A program made the position numbers and the translations under genes. Under the pieces are notes generated by a model. It did no database searches. It was not told where the DNA came from and saw only the letters and a list, made by a program, of their open reading frames with translations. From Bdellovibrionales bacterium (GTDB lineage: Bacteria > Bdellovibrionota > Bdellovibrionia > Bdellovibrionales > UBA1609), in the NCBI GenBank assembly GCA_020850475.1, contig JADZEO010000009.1, positions 1 through 51,495 of the forward strand: 51,495 nt of DNA, given 5' to 3'. Positions 9,144 through 16,103 of this stretch are shown piece after piece. The stretch's first letter is position 1, and each line of letters starts with the position of its first letter.

Positions 9144-10304
9144 TTACCGATCGACGTCCGGAATGACCAAATCGAGGGTCGATACAATGGCGACCAAATC
9201 TGCAATCTTTCCGCCCACTGCTGTCTTGGTTACACTCCACAAATTATTAAAGTTGGGGCTGCGAAAATGGCAGCGGTGCGGGATATCCTCGCCCGTGCCC
9301 TGCAGGAACACCCCGAGTGAACCCCGAGCGGTCTCAATTTGTAAATAAAATGAACCTGCCGGGAGCTTTAACTTCGCGGCGGGCTTCATCTCCATAAACT
9401 TGCCGTCTGGAATATTATCAATCAACTGTTCGATGATACCGAGTGATTGGCGCATCTCTTCGATCCGAATCCAATAACGATCCCAACAGTCGCCAACGGT
9501 GCCGACCGGCACGGAAAACTCCACCTGGTCGTAGACTCCGTAGGGCTGTTGTTTTCGTAAGTCCAGCGGGATACCACTGGCACGCAACACCGGACCGGTC
9601 GCGCCGTAGCCAATGGCGTCTTCGGCCGACAGCACACCCACGTTGCGCAAGCGCTCTTGTAAGATCACATTTTCGCTCAACAAGGTCTCGTACTCATCGA
9701 GCTTGGGACGAAAGTACTTGATAAAGGCTTTTACTCGCGGAACAAAGTTCGGGTGCAGGTCAAACATCAAGCCGCCCGGCTGAATGTAATTCATCGTGAG
9801 CCGTGCGCCGGTGGTTTCTTCTAAGATGTCAGTGATTTCTTCGCGATCCCGAAAACCATAGAAAAAAGAGGTGAGCGCTCCCAGATCCAAACCGAGCACT
9901 CCCCACCACAATTGATGGCTTTGCACCCGCTGCAGTTCGCAGATCAGGGTGCGGATGGTTTCAATGCGCGGGTTGGTTTGAACGCCCATCGCAGTTTCCA
10001 CCGCCCGCGACACCGCCCAATTATTGGCTAGTGCACTCAGATAATCCATGCGGTCAGTGAGGTGAACAATTTGACGGCCGTGAAGATACTCCGCCATTTT
10101 CTCGATGCTGCGATGAATGTAGCCGAGAACGGGAATCACTTCTCGGATCGTCTCACCGTCCATTTTGAGAACCAAGCGCAGCACGCCGTGAGTGGCGGGG
10201 TGTTGCGGGCCCATGTTGACAAAATACTCTTGAGTGGACAGAGGACTGTCCGCCGTTTGCGGAGGGTTCATGATTTCACTCAGAGTGCGGATCTCGAGAC
10301 TCAT
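9144..10304 (-). CDS. nuoD: NADH-quinone oxidoreductase subunit D
   Basis: A 386-aa 49-kDa-type subunit, evolutionarily related to the [NiFe]-hydrogenase large subunit but without the nickel-binding cysteine pairs. The N-terminal NMGPQHPATHGVLRLVLKMD motif holds the His loop of the quinone site, and the protein ends in the usual DLVIPDVDR. nuoC and nuoD are separate genes here, overlapping by ATGA. It is the quinone-binding subunit of the connecting arm. Confidence 0.96.
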   Translation of the reverse strand: MSLEIRTLSEIMNPPQTADSPLSTQEYFVNMGPQHPATHGVLRLVLKMDGETIREVIPVLGYIHRSIEKMAEYLHGRQIVHLTDRMDYLSALANNWAVSRAVETAMGVQTNPRIETIRTLICELQRVQSHQLWWGVLGLDLGALTSFFYGFRDREEITDILEETTGARLTMNYIQPGGLMFDLHPNFVPRVKAFIKYFRPKLDEYETLLSENVILQERLRNVGVLSAEDAIGYGATGPVLRASGIPLDLRKQQPYGVYDQVEFSVPVGTVGDCWDRYWIRIEEMRQSLGIIEQLIDNIPDGKFMEMKPAAKLKLPAGSFYLQIETARGSLGVFLQGTGEDIPHRCHFRSPNFNNLWSVTKTAVGGKIADLVAIVSTLDLVIPDVDR

Positions 10305-10765
10305 TCCGGCATCTCCAACATGAAATAGTCTTTATAGTCTTTGCGTAAGGGGAACCCCACCCAATCATCTTCGAGAAATAAACGGCGCAAGTCTGGGTGC
10401 CCTTCATAAAGAATTCCGAACAAATCAAAAACCTCGCGCTCCTGGTACTGAGCAATGGGCCACAAACGGCTCATGGTCAAAGCATAAGGGCTCTCTCGAG
10501 AAATCCGGGTGTGAACGGCCAACAGCAAATCGTGTTCGATGGAGTAAAGTTGATAGACGAGCTCAAATTCATTTTTTTCCGGCCAGTCCATCGCCAGATG
10601 ATCCAACAATTGAATAAAGCGGAGGTCGGGCCGACTCTTCAACTTCCCCATAAAGGCGAGCAAGAAGCCGACCGGAACTTCAACGGCCAAGGGTCGGCAA
10701 TTCGGTAGCTGCACCACCCGCGCGTCGACTTCCTGAAGCTTGGCGAAGAGTTCAGCGTCGGTCAC
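10301..10765 (-). CDS. nuoC: NADH-quinone oxidoreductase subunit C
   Basis: A 30-kDa-type complex I subunit of about 154 aa. The family signature REVFDLFGILYEGHPDLRRL is followed by LLEDDWVGFPLRKDY in slightly varied form near the C-terminus. I chose the GTG at 10765, just after the nuoB stop and preceded by AGGAGAGG; a TTG at 10789 would add eight residues. It is structural and has no cofactor. Its stop overlaps the nuoD start. Confidence 0.93.
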   Translation of the reverse strand: MTDAELFAKLQEVDARVVQLPNCRPLAVEVPVGFLLAFMGKLKSRPDLRFIQLLDHLAMDWPEKNEFELVYQLYSIEHDLLLAVHTRISRESPYALTMSRLWPIAQYQEREVFDLFGILYEGHPDLRRLFLEDDWVGFPLRKDYKDYFMLEMPE

Positions 10766-10767
10766 GG

Positions 10768-11394
10768 TCAGTACCTCTCCTTTTCCCAACGATTATTGTG
10801 AGCGGCCTTGTCCACATCAATCGTGGCGTGAGCTTCGAGAAACTCGGCAATCTCTTTTTGGAGCTGAGCTTGAGTCATTCCGGGCGGCAGGGCTGCCGTG
10901 ATCGGCCGGCGCCGCTGATAGGGCTGCCCATAGGCCTCACCGGTTTTGATCATTTTTTGCAACGTCATGATTCCATAAATGAGAGCCTCAGGGCGCGGCG
11001 GACATCCCGGCACAAAAACGTCCACCGGAATGATCTCGTCGGCTCCGCGAACAGTCGTGTAGGAGTTGTAGGTAAAAGGACCACCCGAAATCGTGCAAGC
11101 ACCGGTGGCAATGACATAACGAGGCTCGGGCATTTGCTCGTATAAAACCCGCAGGGGTTTAGCCATGCGCTTAACAATCGTACCGGCTAAAATCAGCAGA
11201 TCGGCTTGGCGAGGGGTGGGCCGAACGACCTCAGCCCCAAAGCGCGAAAGATCATGGCGAGAGGCCATCGAGGACATCATCATTTCGATGGCGCAACAGC
11301 TCGTTCCAAACGCCAGCGGCCACAGGCTGTTGGCGCGAGCCCAATTCATGATCCGATCCATGCTGGTGAGCACGTAAGAGCTCTGACCGGTCAT
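10768..11394 (-). CDS. nuoB: NADH-quinone oxidoreductase subunit B
   Basis: A 208-aa subunit that binds cluster N2, the last electron carrier before quinone. The four ligands are in place: the adjacent pair C33-C34 in GTSCCAIEMM, C100 in ATGACTISGG and C131 in VPGCPPRPEAL. The ATG at 11394 overlaps the nuoA stop (ATGA), which favours it over the GTG two codons upstream. The C-terminal 50 residues extend past the family core. Confidence 0.96.
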   Translation of the reverse strand: MTGQSSYVLTSMDRIMNWARANSLWPLAFGTSCCAIEMMMSSMASRHDLSRFGAEVVRPTPRQADLLILAGTIVKRMAKPLRVLYEQMPEPRYVIATGACTISGGPFTYNSYTTVRGADEIIPVDVFVPGCPPRPEALIYGIMTLQKMIKTGEAYGQPYQRRRPITAALPPGMTQAQLQKEIAEFLEAHATIDVDKAAHNNRWEKERY

Positions 11395-11741
11395 ACCCAC
11401 TCGAGCGCTCCCTTTTTCCAGGCGTAGAGCAAACCCACGCCGAGAACGCCGACGAAAATGAGGACTTCCAGGAATCCCACCCAGCCAGCACCGCGGAAAG
11501 CGAGTGCCCAGGGAAACAAGAAAGCGGCTTCCACGTCAAAAACGAGAAATAATAAGGCGAGCAAATAGTAAGCGACATTAAATTGAACCCAGGCCGGGCC
11601 CACACTCTTGTTGCCGCACTCGTAAGGGCGATTCTTGACTCGCCCGGGACGATGAGGGGCGACGAGACGAGAGGCCACCAGGCCTCCTGTCACAAACAGC
11701 GCCGCTAAGAGAATAAAGAGGAAGATGAAGAGAAATTCCAA
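11391..11741 (-). CDS. nuoA: NADH-quinone oxidoreductase subunit A
   Basis: A 116-aa protein with three membrane helices. The loop after helix 1 contains the NuoA motif YECGNKSVGPAWVQFNVAYY, and helix 2 has the FLVFDVEAAFLFPWA signature with its acidic residues. The start is TTG preceded by GAGGGA. It is the first nuo gene, 42 bp downstream of the ferredoxin gene, with a hairpin in between. Confidence 0.94.
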   Translation of the reverse strand: MEFLFIFLFILLAALFVTGGLVASRLVAPHRPGRVKNRPYECGNKSVGPAWVQFNVAYYLLALLFLVFDVEAAFLFPWALAFRGAGWVGFLEVLIFVGVLGVGLLYAWKKGALEWV

Positions 11742-11757
11742 GTTGCCGTCCCTCTTA

Positions 11758-11779
11758 AGCTGCCGCTTAGGTGGCAGCT
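11758..11779 (-). other. Intercistronic hairpin between ferredoxin gene and nuoA
   Basis: AGCTGCC at one arm and GGCAGCT at the other form a perfect 7-bp stem around an 8-nt loop in the 42-bp gap between the ferredoxin stop and the nuoA start. No T-run follows on the minus strand, so it is not a standard intrinsic terminator. It could protect or delimit a more abundant ferredoxin mRNA. Confidence 0.5.
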
Positions 11780-11783
11780 CGGA

Positions 11784-12068
11784 TTAATGTAAATGCGAAG
11801 GCGGATTGTCGCCAAAGTCCTCATCAGGATGGATCTTCTTCACTTTAGCAACCAACTGGTCTTTGCTTTCTGGGCGTGCTTCATCAGGAACGCAGCAATC
11901 GACGGGACAAACATCCGCGCATTGCATAGTATCGTGAAAGCCCACGCACTCCGTGCAGAGATCGGGATTGATCACAAAAATGCCGTCACCTTCAGAAATG
12001 GCGCCGTTCGGGCACTCGGGTTCGCAAGCACTACAGCTGGTGCATTCGTCAGTAATCTTCAGAGCCAC
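11784..12068 (-). CDS. fdx: 2[4Fe-4S] ferredoxin, Allochromatium type
   Basis: A 94-aa soluble ferredoxin. The first cluster motif is C9, C12, C15, C19. The second is C38, C41, then an eight-residue gap to C50, C54, the insertion that defines the Alvin-type ferredoxins, which have very low potentials. Two more cysteines (C58, C59) follow. The ferredoxin that feeds Thauera benzoyl-CoA reductase belongs to this class (established knowledge). Here the gene leads the nuo operon and directly follows the bcr gene train, so a role as donor to BcrCBAD and/or partner of the nuo complex is a reasonable inference. The start is GTG with AGGAG six bases upstream. The C-terminal tail is acidic and His-rich. 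Confidence 0.9.
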   Translation of the reverse strand: MALKITDECTSCSACEPECPNGAISEGDGIFVINPDLCTECVGFHDTMQCADVCPVDCCVPDEARPESKDQLVAKVKKIHPDEDFGDNPPSHLH

Positions 12069-12106
12069 AGGTCACTCCTAAAAAGATAAGTTTTTGGTTT
12101 TCTCTA

Positions 12107-12136
12107 TTTGTACCAATACTTTGCGTGGCAAATCAA
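12107..12136 (-). promoter_or_regulatory. Candidate sigma70-type promoter for fdx-nuo
   Basis: In the 165-bp gap upstream of the ferredoxin gene the minus strand reads TTGATT (12136-12131), 18 bp, TACAAA (12112-12107), about 40 bases before the start codon. The match to consensus is only moderate, and an overlapping TTGCCA/AATAGA pair is an alternative. The rest of this gap holds a short TGAAGC/GCTTCA hairpin near 12210-12230 without a T-run. Confidence 0.35.
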
Positions 12137-12233
12137 AAGCTATTCTGAAAGAAACCGGGATAACCAAAGAGATTTCACGATCCGCGGACACGGTTGGTTC
12201 ATTGCCGGTCCTTCTGAAGCATTGCTTCAAAAA

Positions 12234-13580
12234 TTACTTCGATGCCGCCGAGGCCTCAATTTCCCACTGTGAGCGGGTTTTAAACTCAAGCCGAGCCGCG
12301 CGAACAAGCTGCCAAAATTGATGAAGGGCTTGCGCCACGACCACCCCCGCACCTAAATGATAAAGACTCTCATGAACCCAGGGGCTCAGCACAAAAATGC
12401 CCAAAGATCCCAAATGAAGCCACCATTGGCGGCGCACCACCTCATCTCCCAGGATTTGTTTCATGTGGGGGACCTTCTTGCCGAGCAAGGTCGGGTGGCG
12501 GGTGGTGTGAGCGTGCAAATGAAACCACACCAAAAAGGGCACAATTTTAAACAGCATGCCTTGAATCACCGAAACAGCGCCACCCCAAATCGCCAGTGCA
12601 CCGATGGTCAGCTCCGTCTTAGACTGAAAAGTCTCGACCAGGCCTTCGAGGCCAAACAACACTGCACCTAATGCCGCAAGACTCGCACTCCCGAGGGCCA
12701 AAAACCAAAAGCGCAGAGTCGGGTCCTTGATCTTGCGCTTGCGCCTGCGGATTCGTGCCGCAGTGATCGCCGCGTACGATAAACAGCTCAGGGCCAGTCC
12801 ACCAATTAAGAGTGCCAGACTCCAAGCCACATACGCAGGCCGCCCGACTTGAACTTCCATCCAGGTGACGAGCGACAGCAGAGCCAGCATTCCCACTACC
12901 AGCGGCGCCAGCAAATCCTTGAGCCAATTGGGATAGGGTGACGTCACATAAAACATAGGGATCACTTGGTAACTGACGCCAACGATCAACAAAAACACCC
13001 AGCCCCACAATCCCCAAACGATATGAAGCCGAGTTCCCAAGGGACGCCACAAGCTCCACCAACCGACATGACCGCCCAACAAAAGCAAGCCCACCGTCAC
13101 AGCGATCGCCAGGGCAATCACCGCCCACCGCATCGCCACCGCTGTGGCATAAGCCGAACGAGAACGGAAAAAACACTCCAAAAAAACCGTCACCAGAATG
13201 ACGGTCGCCAGCGACAATAAAACTCCTCCCACGGTCAAGAGTTCGGCGACACTCCAGCGAAAGCCATTGGCAAGACTCAATACCCCCGCCACCCACAACA
13301 CCTGGACGGTACCGCCAAAAAGCCGAGGGCGCGCCACCGGCGCTCCGATCACCACGGGAAGCATTTGAAACAAAGCCCCTATCATCACCATGGCCATAAA
13401 CCCGAGCACGATCAGGTGAGTCGTCGCCAGCCACACGGGTGACCACCGCGTGACAAGTTGTTCGGTGGGAGCGAAGAGCCAAAGACCACCGGCCAAGAGC
13501 GCCATCAAGGGCGCGGTTAAAAAAAATCGTAAAGGGACTGAAAACGGGGGCGCTTGTTCGAGCGAAAGCCCTTGGAACAT
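12234..13580 (-). CDS. NnrS / heme-copper-oxidase-like polytopic membrane protein
   Basis: A 448-aa integral membrane protein with about 12 hydrophobic segments. Conserved-looking histidines lie inside or at the edge of helices: THLIVLGFMAMVMIGALFQM, LHIVWGLWGWVFLLIVG and VWFHLHAH. The pattern recalls NnrS and the CcoN/NorB heme-copper fold, but I see no full set of metal ligands, so catalytic oxidase or NO-reductase activity should not be assumed. It follows hemerythrin and DUF2249 genes, a combination often found with denitrification or NO-stress genes. It is the last gene of the 23-kb train, 6 bp after the DUF2249 gene. Confidence 0.6.
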   Translation of the reverse strand: MFQGLSLEQAPPFSVPLRFFLTAPLMALLAGGLWLFAPTEQLVTRWSPVWLATTHLIVLGFMAMVMIGALFQMLPVVIGAPVARPRLFGGTVQVLWVAGVLSLANGFRWSVAELLTVGGVLLSLATVILVTVFLECFFRSRSAYATAVAMRWAVIALAIAVTVGLLLLGGHVGWWSLWRPLGTRLHIVWGLWGWVFLLIVGVSYQVIPMFYVTSPYPNWLKDLLAPLVVGMLALLSLVTWMEVQVGRPAYVAWSLALLIGGLALSCLSYAAITAARIRRRKRKIKDPTLRFWFLALGSASLAALGAVLFGLEGLVETFQSKTELTIGALAIWGGAVSVIQGMLFKIVPFLVWFHLHAHTTRHPTLLGKKVPHMKQILGDEVVRRQWWLHLGSLGIFVLSPWVHESLYHLGAGVVVAQALHQFWQLVRAARLEFKTRSQWEIEASAASK

Positions 13581-13586
13581 GAAGGA

Positions 13587-13877
13587 TTACCCTGCTGATT
13601 TGCGAGTCATCGGGCGGCCCACTTTAGCTTCGATCGCCCGTCGACTGGTCTCGTCGCCCTCGCGCCAAATATAAACTTCACAGCGTCCGTCTTTATCGCA
13701 GGCGATCCAGTAAGCACAATTGAGATTGGGAAGCCTTGGTAGAAGCGCACAAGGTTCACGTCGGTGAATCAAACAAAGGTACCTGCCGAGTCCGAGGTCG
13801 TCGATCGCCGCTAAGGCCTTCTCGAGTGGTTCGGGAGGCACCATCTCGCGCACATCTAATAGCACTTCTTGTACCAC
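13587..13877 (-). CDS. DUF2249 domain protein
   Basis: A 96-aa cytoplasmic protein. The start VLLDVREMVPPEPLEKALAA and the later YLCLIHRREPCALLPRL segment match the DUF2249 pattern (DVRxMxPxxR, followed by a HxxxPxxLYxxL-like stretch). The family is SirA/TusA-like and often sits beside hemerythrins and nitric-oxide-related genes; its biochemical role is unknown. The start is GTG after a GGAGGG site. Downstream gene spacing is 6 bp. Confidence 0.65.
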   Translation of the reverse strand: MVQEVLLDVREMVPPEPLEKALAAIDDLGLGRYLCLIHRREPCALLPRLPNLNCAYWIACDKDGRCEVYIWREGDETSRRAIEAKVGRPMTRKSAG

Positions 13878-13920
13878 TGGGACCCTCCTTGGAGTTTCGC
13901 CGTCTCCACGAAACCGCCTG

Positions 13921-14361
13921 CTACCCGCGCACTTCTTGAATCTTCCCTAACAGTTCGCTGCCCTCTTCGCCTAAGGCTTCATCGCACAGCGGGTAAAGAA
14001 CTTGTACTTCCTTCATATTGTGCTGTTGGATCATAATCATCAAGGTTTCTGCCGCACTGAGGAAAGCATTCTGGTCCTGGTCTTGAATCGCGAGCGTCAT
14101 CTCTTCGACTAAGGCTCGCATCTGCTGGTGCTCGCTGCGCATGACCATGGTGGGGCCGACCGGTCCCCCCATCCGCTCTTCAAGGGCCGGAAACAAGACC
14201 TCTTCTTCCCGATCAAGATGGCGGCGAAAGGCATTGGCAAACTTCTCGGTTTCGAGTCGAGCTTCTTCCCACAGGCTTTTGGCTGCCGCCTCTTCGGCTT
14301 TAGCAAACAAATCATCACAACTGCGATGGTCATCGATCATAAATTCACTGATTTGAGTCAC
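13921..14361 (-). CDS. Hemerythrin-like (HHE) domain protein
   Basis: A 146-aa four-helix protein with the hemerythrin iron-ligand pattern: DDHRSCDDLF in helix 1, FRRHLDREEEVLFPALEE in helix 2, SEHQQMRALVEEM in helix 3 and IQQHNMKEVQVLYPLCDE in helix 4. Such proteins bind a diiron centre and sense or scavenge O2 or NO. In an operon built around the very oxygen-sensitive benzoyl-CoA reductase, a protective or NO-related role is plausible but unproven. Its GTG start overlaps the end of xdhC by 17 bp. Confidence 0.85.
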   Translation of the reverse strand: MTQISEFMIDDHRSCDDLFAKAEEAAAKSLWEEARLETEKFANAFRRHLDREEEVLFPALEERMGGPVGPTMVMRSEHQQMRALVEEMTLAIQDQDQNAFLSAAETLMIMIQQHNMKEVQVLYPLCDEALGEEGSELLGKIQEVRG

Positions 14362-15118
14362 GGTTCCAGCTCCTTAACAATTGGGCCGCAATGCTGATGG
14401 CGATTTCCTGCGGCGTTTCTCCTCCAATATCAATTCCCACCGGGCAGGTCACGCGCCTTAAGGCGTCTGACCCGACGCCACTTTCCAGCAACTGAGACTG
14501 AAAGCGGGCCCACTTGGTACGACTGCCAATCAGACCGACAAAGGCCAGGGGTCGCTGAACCAAGTCGCGCACCAATTCTCGGTCTTCGTCATGACTGGGA
14601 GTCACGATGACGGCAAAGGTCTTTTTGGCATCAAAGTGCGCCTCGCCGACAAACTTGCGCCAAGGTGAAAGGTGGCGAGTCACTTCAACTGGCAAACGTG
14701 CGTGATCAATCCACTCAGGACGCTCATCGATCACATGCACATCAAACGCCGTTTCTACCAGAGTCCGGCACAGGGCCTGACCCACATGACCCGCGCCAAA
14801 AATATAAACGCGGGGTCCTTGATTTTCGATTTCCAAAAAAACCTCCGTTGAACCGCCACAGCACTGGCCCGTGCGCGGACACAAGTCAAAGCGAGCCAGC
14901 CGCGGGCTACCCTCGCCCAATACTTTGGCGGCTTCCGCCAGTACCAATACTTCGAGTTGCCCGCCCCCAATCGTACCCCAAAACTTGCCGTTCTCGTTGA
15001 TCAACATTTTGGTGCCTGGTTTACGAGGTGTGGAACCGAGACTCTTAACGACCGTCGCCACCACAAAGGGCCGCCCCGACTCCGTCAACTCCCGATACTG
15101 GTCCCACCACTTCCACAT
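14345..15118 (-). CDS. xdhC: XdhC family molybdenum cofactor insertion protein
   Basis: A 257-aa XdhC/CoxI family protein. The N-terminal part has the TVVKSLGSTPRKPGTKMLI and GTIGGGQLE motifs. The C-terminal half is a Rossmann domain with VYIFGAGHVGQALCRTL and ends with VTCPVGIDIGGETPQEIAIS. XdhC binds the molybdopterin cofactor, helps add the sulfido ligand and inserts it into xanthine-dehydrogenase-type enzymes. It starts 4 bp after hcrB, so its client here is most likely 4-hydroxybenzoyl-CoA reductase. Confidence 0.9.
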   Translation of the reverse strand: MWKWWDQYRELTESGRPFVVATVVKSLGSTPRKPGTKMLINENGKFWGTIGGGQLEVLVLAEAAKVLGEGSPRLARFDLCPRTGQCCGGSTEVFLEIENQGPRVYIFGAGHVGQALCRTLVETAFDVHVIDERPEWIDHARLPVEVTRHLSPWRKFVGEAHFDAKKTFAVIVTPSHDEDRELVRDLVQRPLAFVGLIGSRTKWARFQSQLLESGVGSDALRRVTCPVGIDIGGETPQEIAISIAAQLLRSWNRDSNQ

Positions 15119-15122
15119 CGAC

Positions 15123-16103
15123 TTAATTTCCTTCCCACAAGCGCTTGAGCAAAACCGCGATCATTTCTCGCTTGTACTGAGGTGGGAAAAAATCTTGCTT
15201 CAAAGGCACCACACTCTTCTTGCTCACTTGGGCCACGTTTTGCCAGAAGTCGTCCCGAGTTGCAAACTGGCTGGGCCGAAAGGTTAAACTCACCGGCCGC
15301 GTGTCGACGCCAGTCAGACAAACATCGAGGACTTCACTGCCACCCTCATCGCGGACCGAAAGGGCCACTCCGAGCGAGGGAAAATCAATGGCCTGACGAA
15401 TGCGCAGCTTTTCATAGCGAATTTTACCGACCAGCGGCAGGGGGATTTCCAGTCGAGTGAGAATCTCTCCGGCGTTCAAACGGGCTCCATAGAGCCCCTC
15501 ATTGTGATACAGATCTTTTAGGGCGATTCGTCTTTCGCCTTGTGGGCCCTCGATCACCAATTCACAATGGGCCAGAATGAGGACCGGCGCCAAATCCGAC
15601 ACAAATCGGGCGCGGCAAACCGGTGCCGAGGTGCGAGTGGCGTTGGGGATTAGGTGACAAACGGCACCTCCGGCCTTAAAGCAACCACCGTGCGAATGCC
15701 GATCCACTTCGCTTTGGTTATAATACTTGCAACGGTTATCCACCATGATGTTGCCCCCCACCGTCGCTTGATTGCGAATTTGTGGGCTGGCCACCAAGCC
15801 CGCCACTTGACCGAGGACGGCAAAATGCTGCTGGATGAGCGGCTCGCGCGAGAGCTGCGCCAACTTTGTGAGAGGCCCGATGAGCAAACGGTCTTTCGTG
15901 GGTGACATCTTCACCCCCGCCAACTCCCGAATCTGCGACAAGGCCACCAGCAGCTCGGGCACTCGCCCTTGCCGCTTAAGGGCCGGCACCAGATCCGTTC
16001 CCCCAGCTAGAAATTGAATCGTGCCCGTCGAGCTTTGCTTGAGACGCGCACGTAACTCGGCGAGACTTTGAGGGCGCCAAACGCAGGTGTTTTCAAGGAG
16101 CAT
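15123..16103 (-). CDS. hcrB: 4-hydroxybenzoyl-CoA reductase beta subunit (FAD, extra [4Fe-4S])
   Basis: A 326-aa FAD-binding subunit of the xanthine dehydrogenase family. FLAGGTDLVPALK near residues 31-43 and TVGGNIMVDNRC near 114-125 are FAD-binding motifs. Unlike ordinary family members it has a cysteine-bearing insertion with C125, C141, C149 and C163. The first three spacings (16 and 8) equal those remembered for the Thauera HcrB cluster ligands (C122, C138, C146, C155). That extra [4Fe-4S] cluster is the hallmark of 4-hydroxybenzoyl-CoA reductase. I chose ATG 16103, with GGGAGG upstream and an 11-bp overlap with hcrA; the frame extends to 16136. Confidence 0.9.
   Translation of the reverse strand: MLLENTCVWRPQSLAELRARLKQSSTGTIQFLAGGTDLVPALKRQGRVPELLVALSQIRELAGVKMSPTKDRLLIGPLTKLAQLSREPLIQQHFAVLGQVAGLVASPQIRNQATVGGNIMVDNRCKYYNQSEVDRHSHGGCFKAGGAVCHLIPNATRTSAPVCRARFVSDLAPVLILAHCELVIEGPQGERRIALKDLYHNEGLYGARLNAGEILTRLEIPLPLVGKIRYEKLRIRQAIDFPSLGVALSVRDEGGSEVLDVCLTGVDTRPVSLTFRPSQFATRDDFWQNVAQVSKKSVVPLKQDFFPPQYKREMIAVLLKRLWEGN

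Noticed and set aside
12205-12235. Intrinsic terminator at the end of the 23-kb train (TGAAGC/GCTTCA hairpin)
   Set aside because: On the coding (minus) strand the T-run precedes rather than follows the hairpin, and the stem is only 6 bp.
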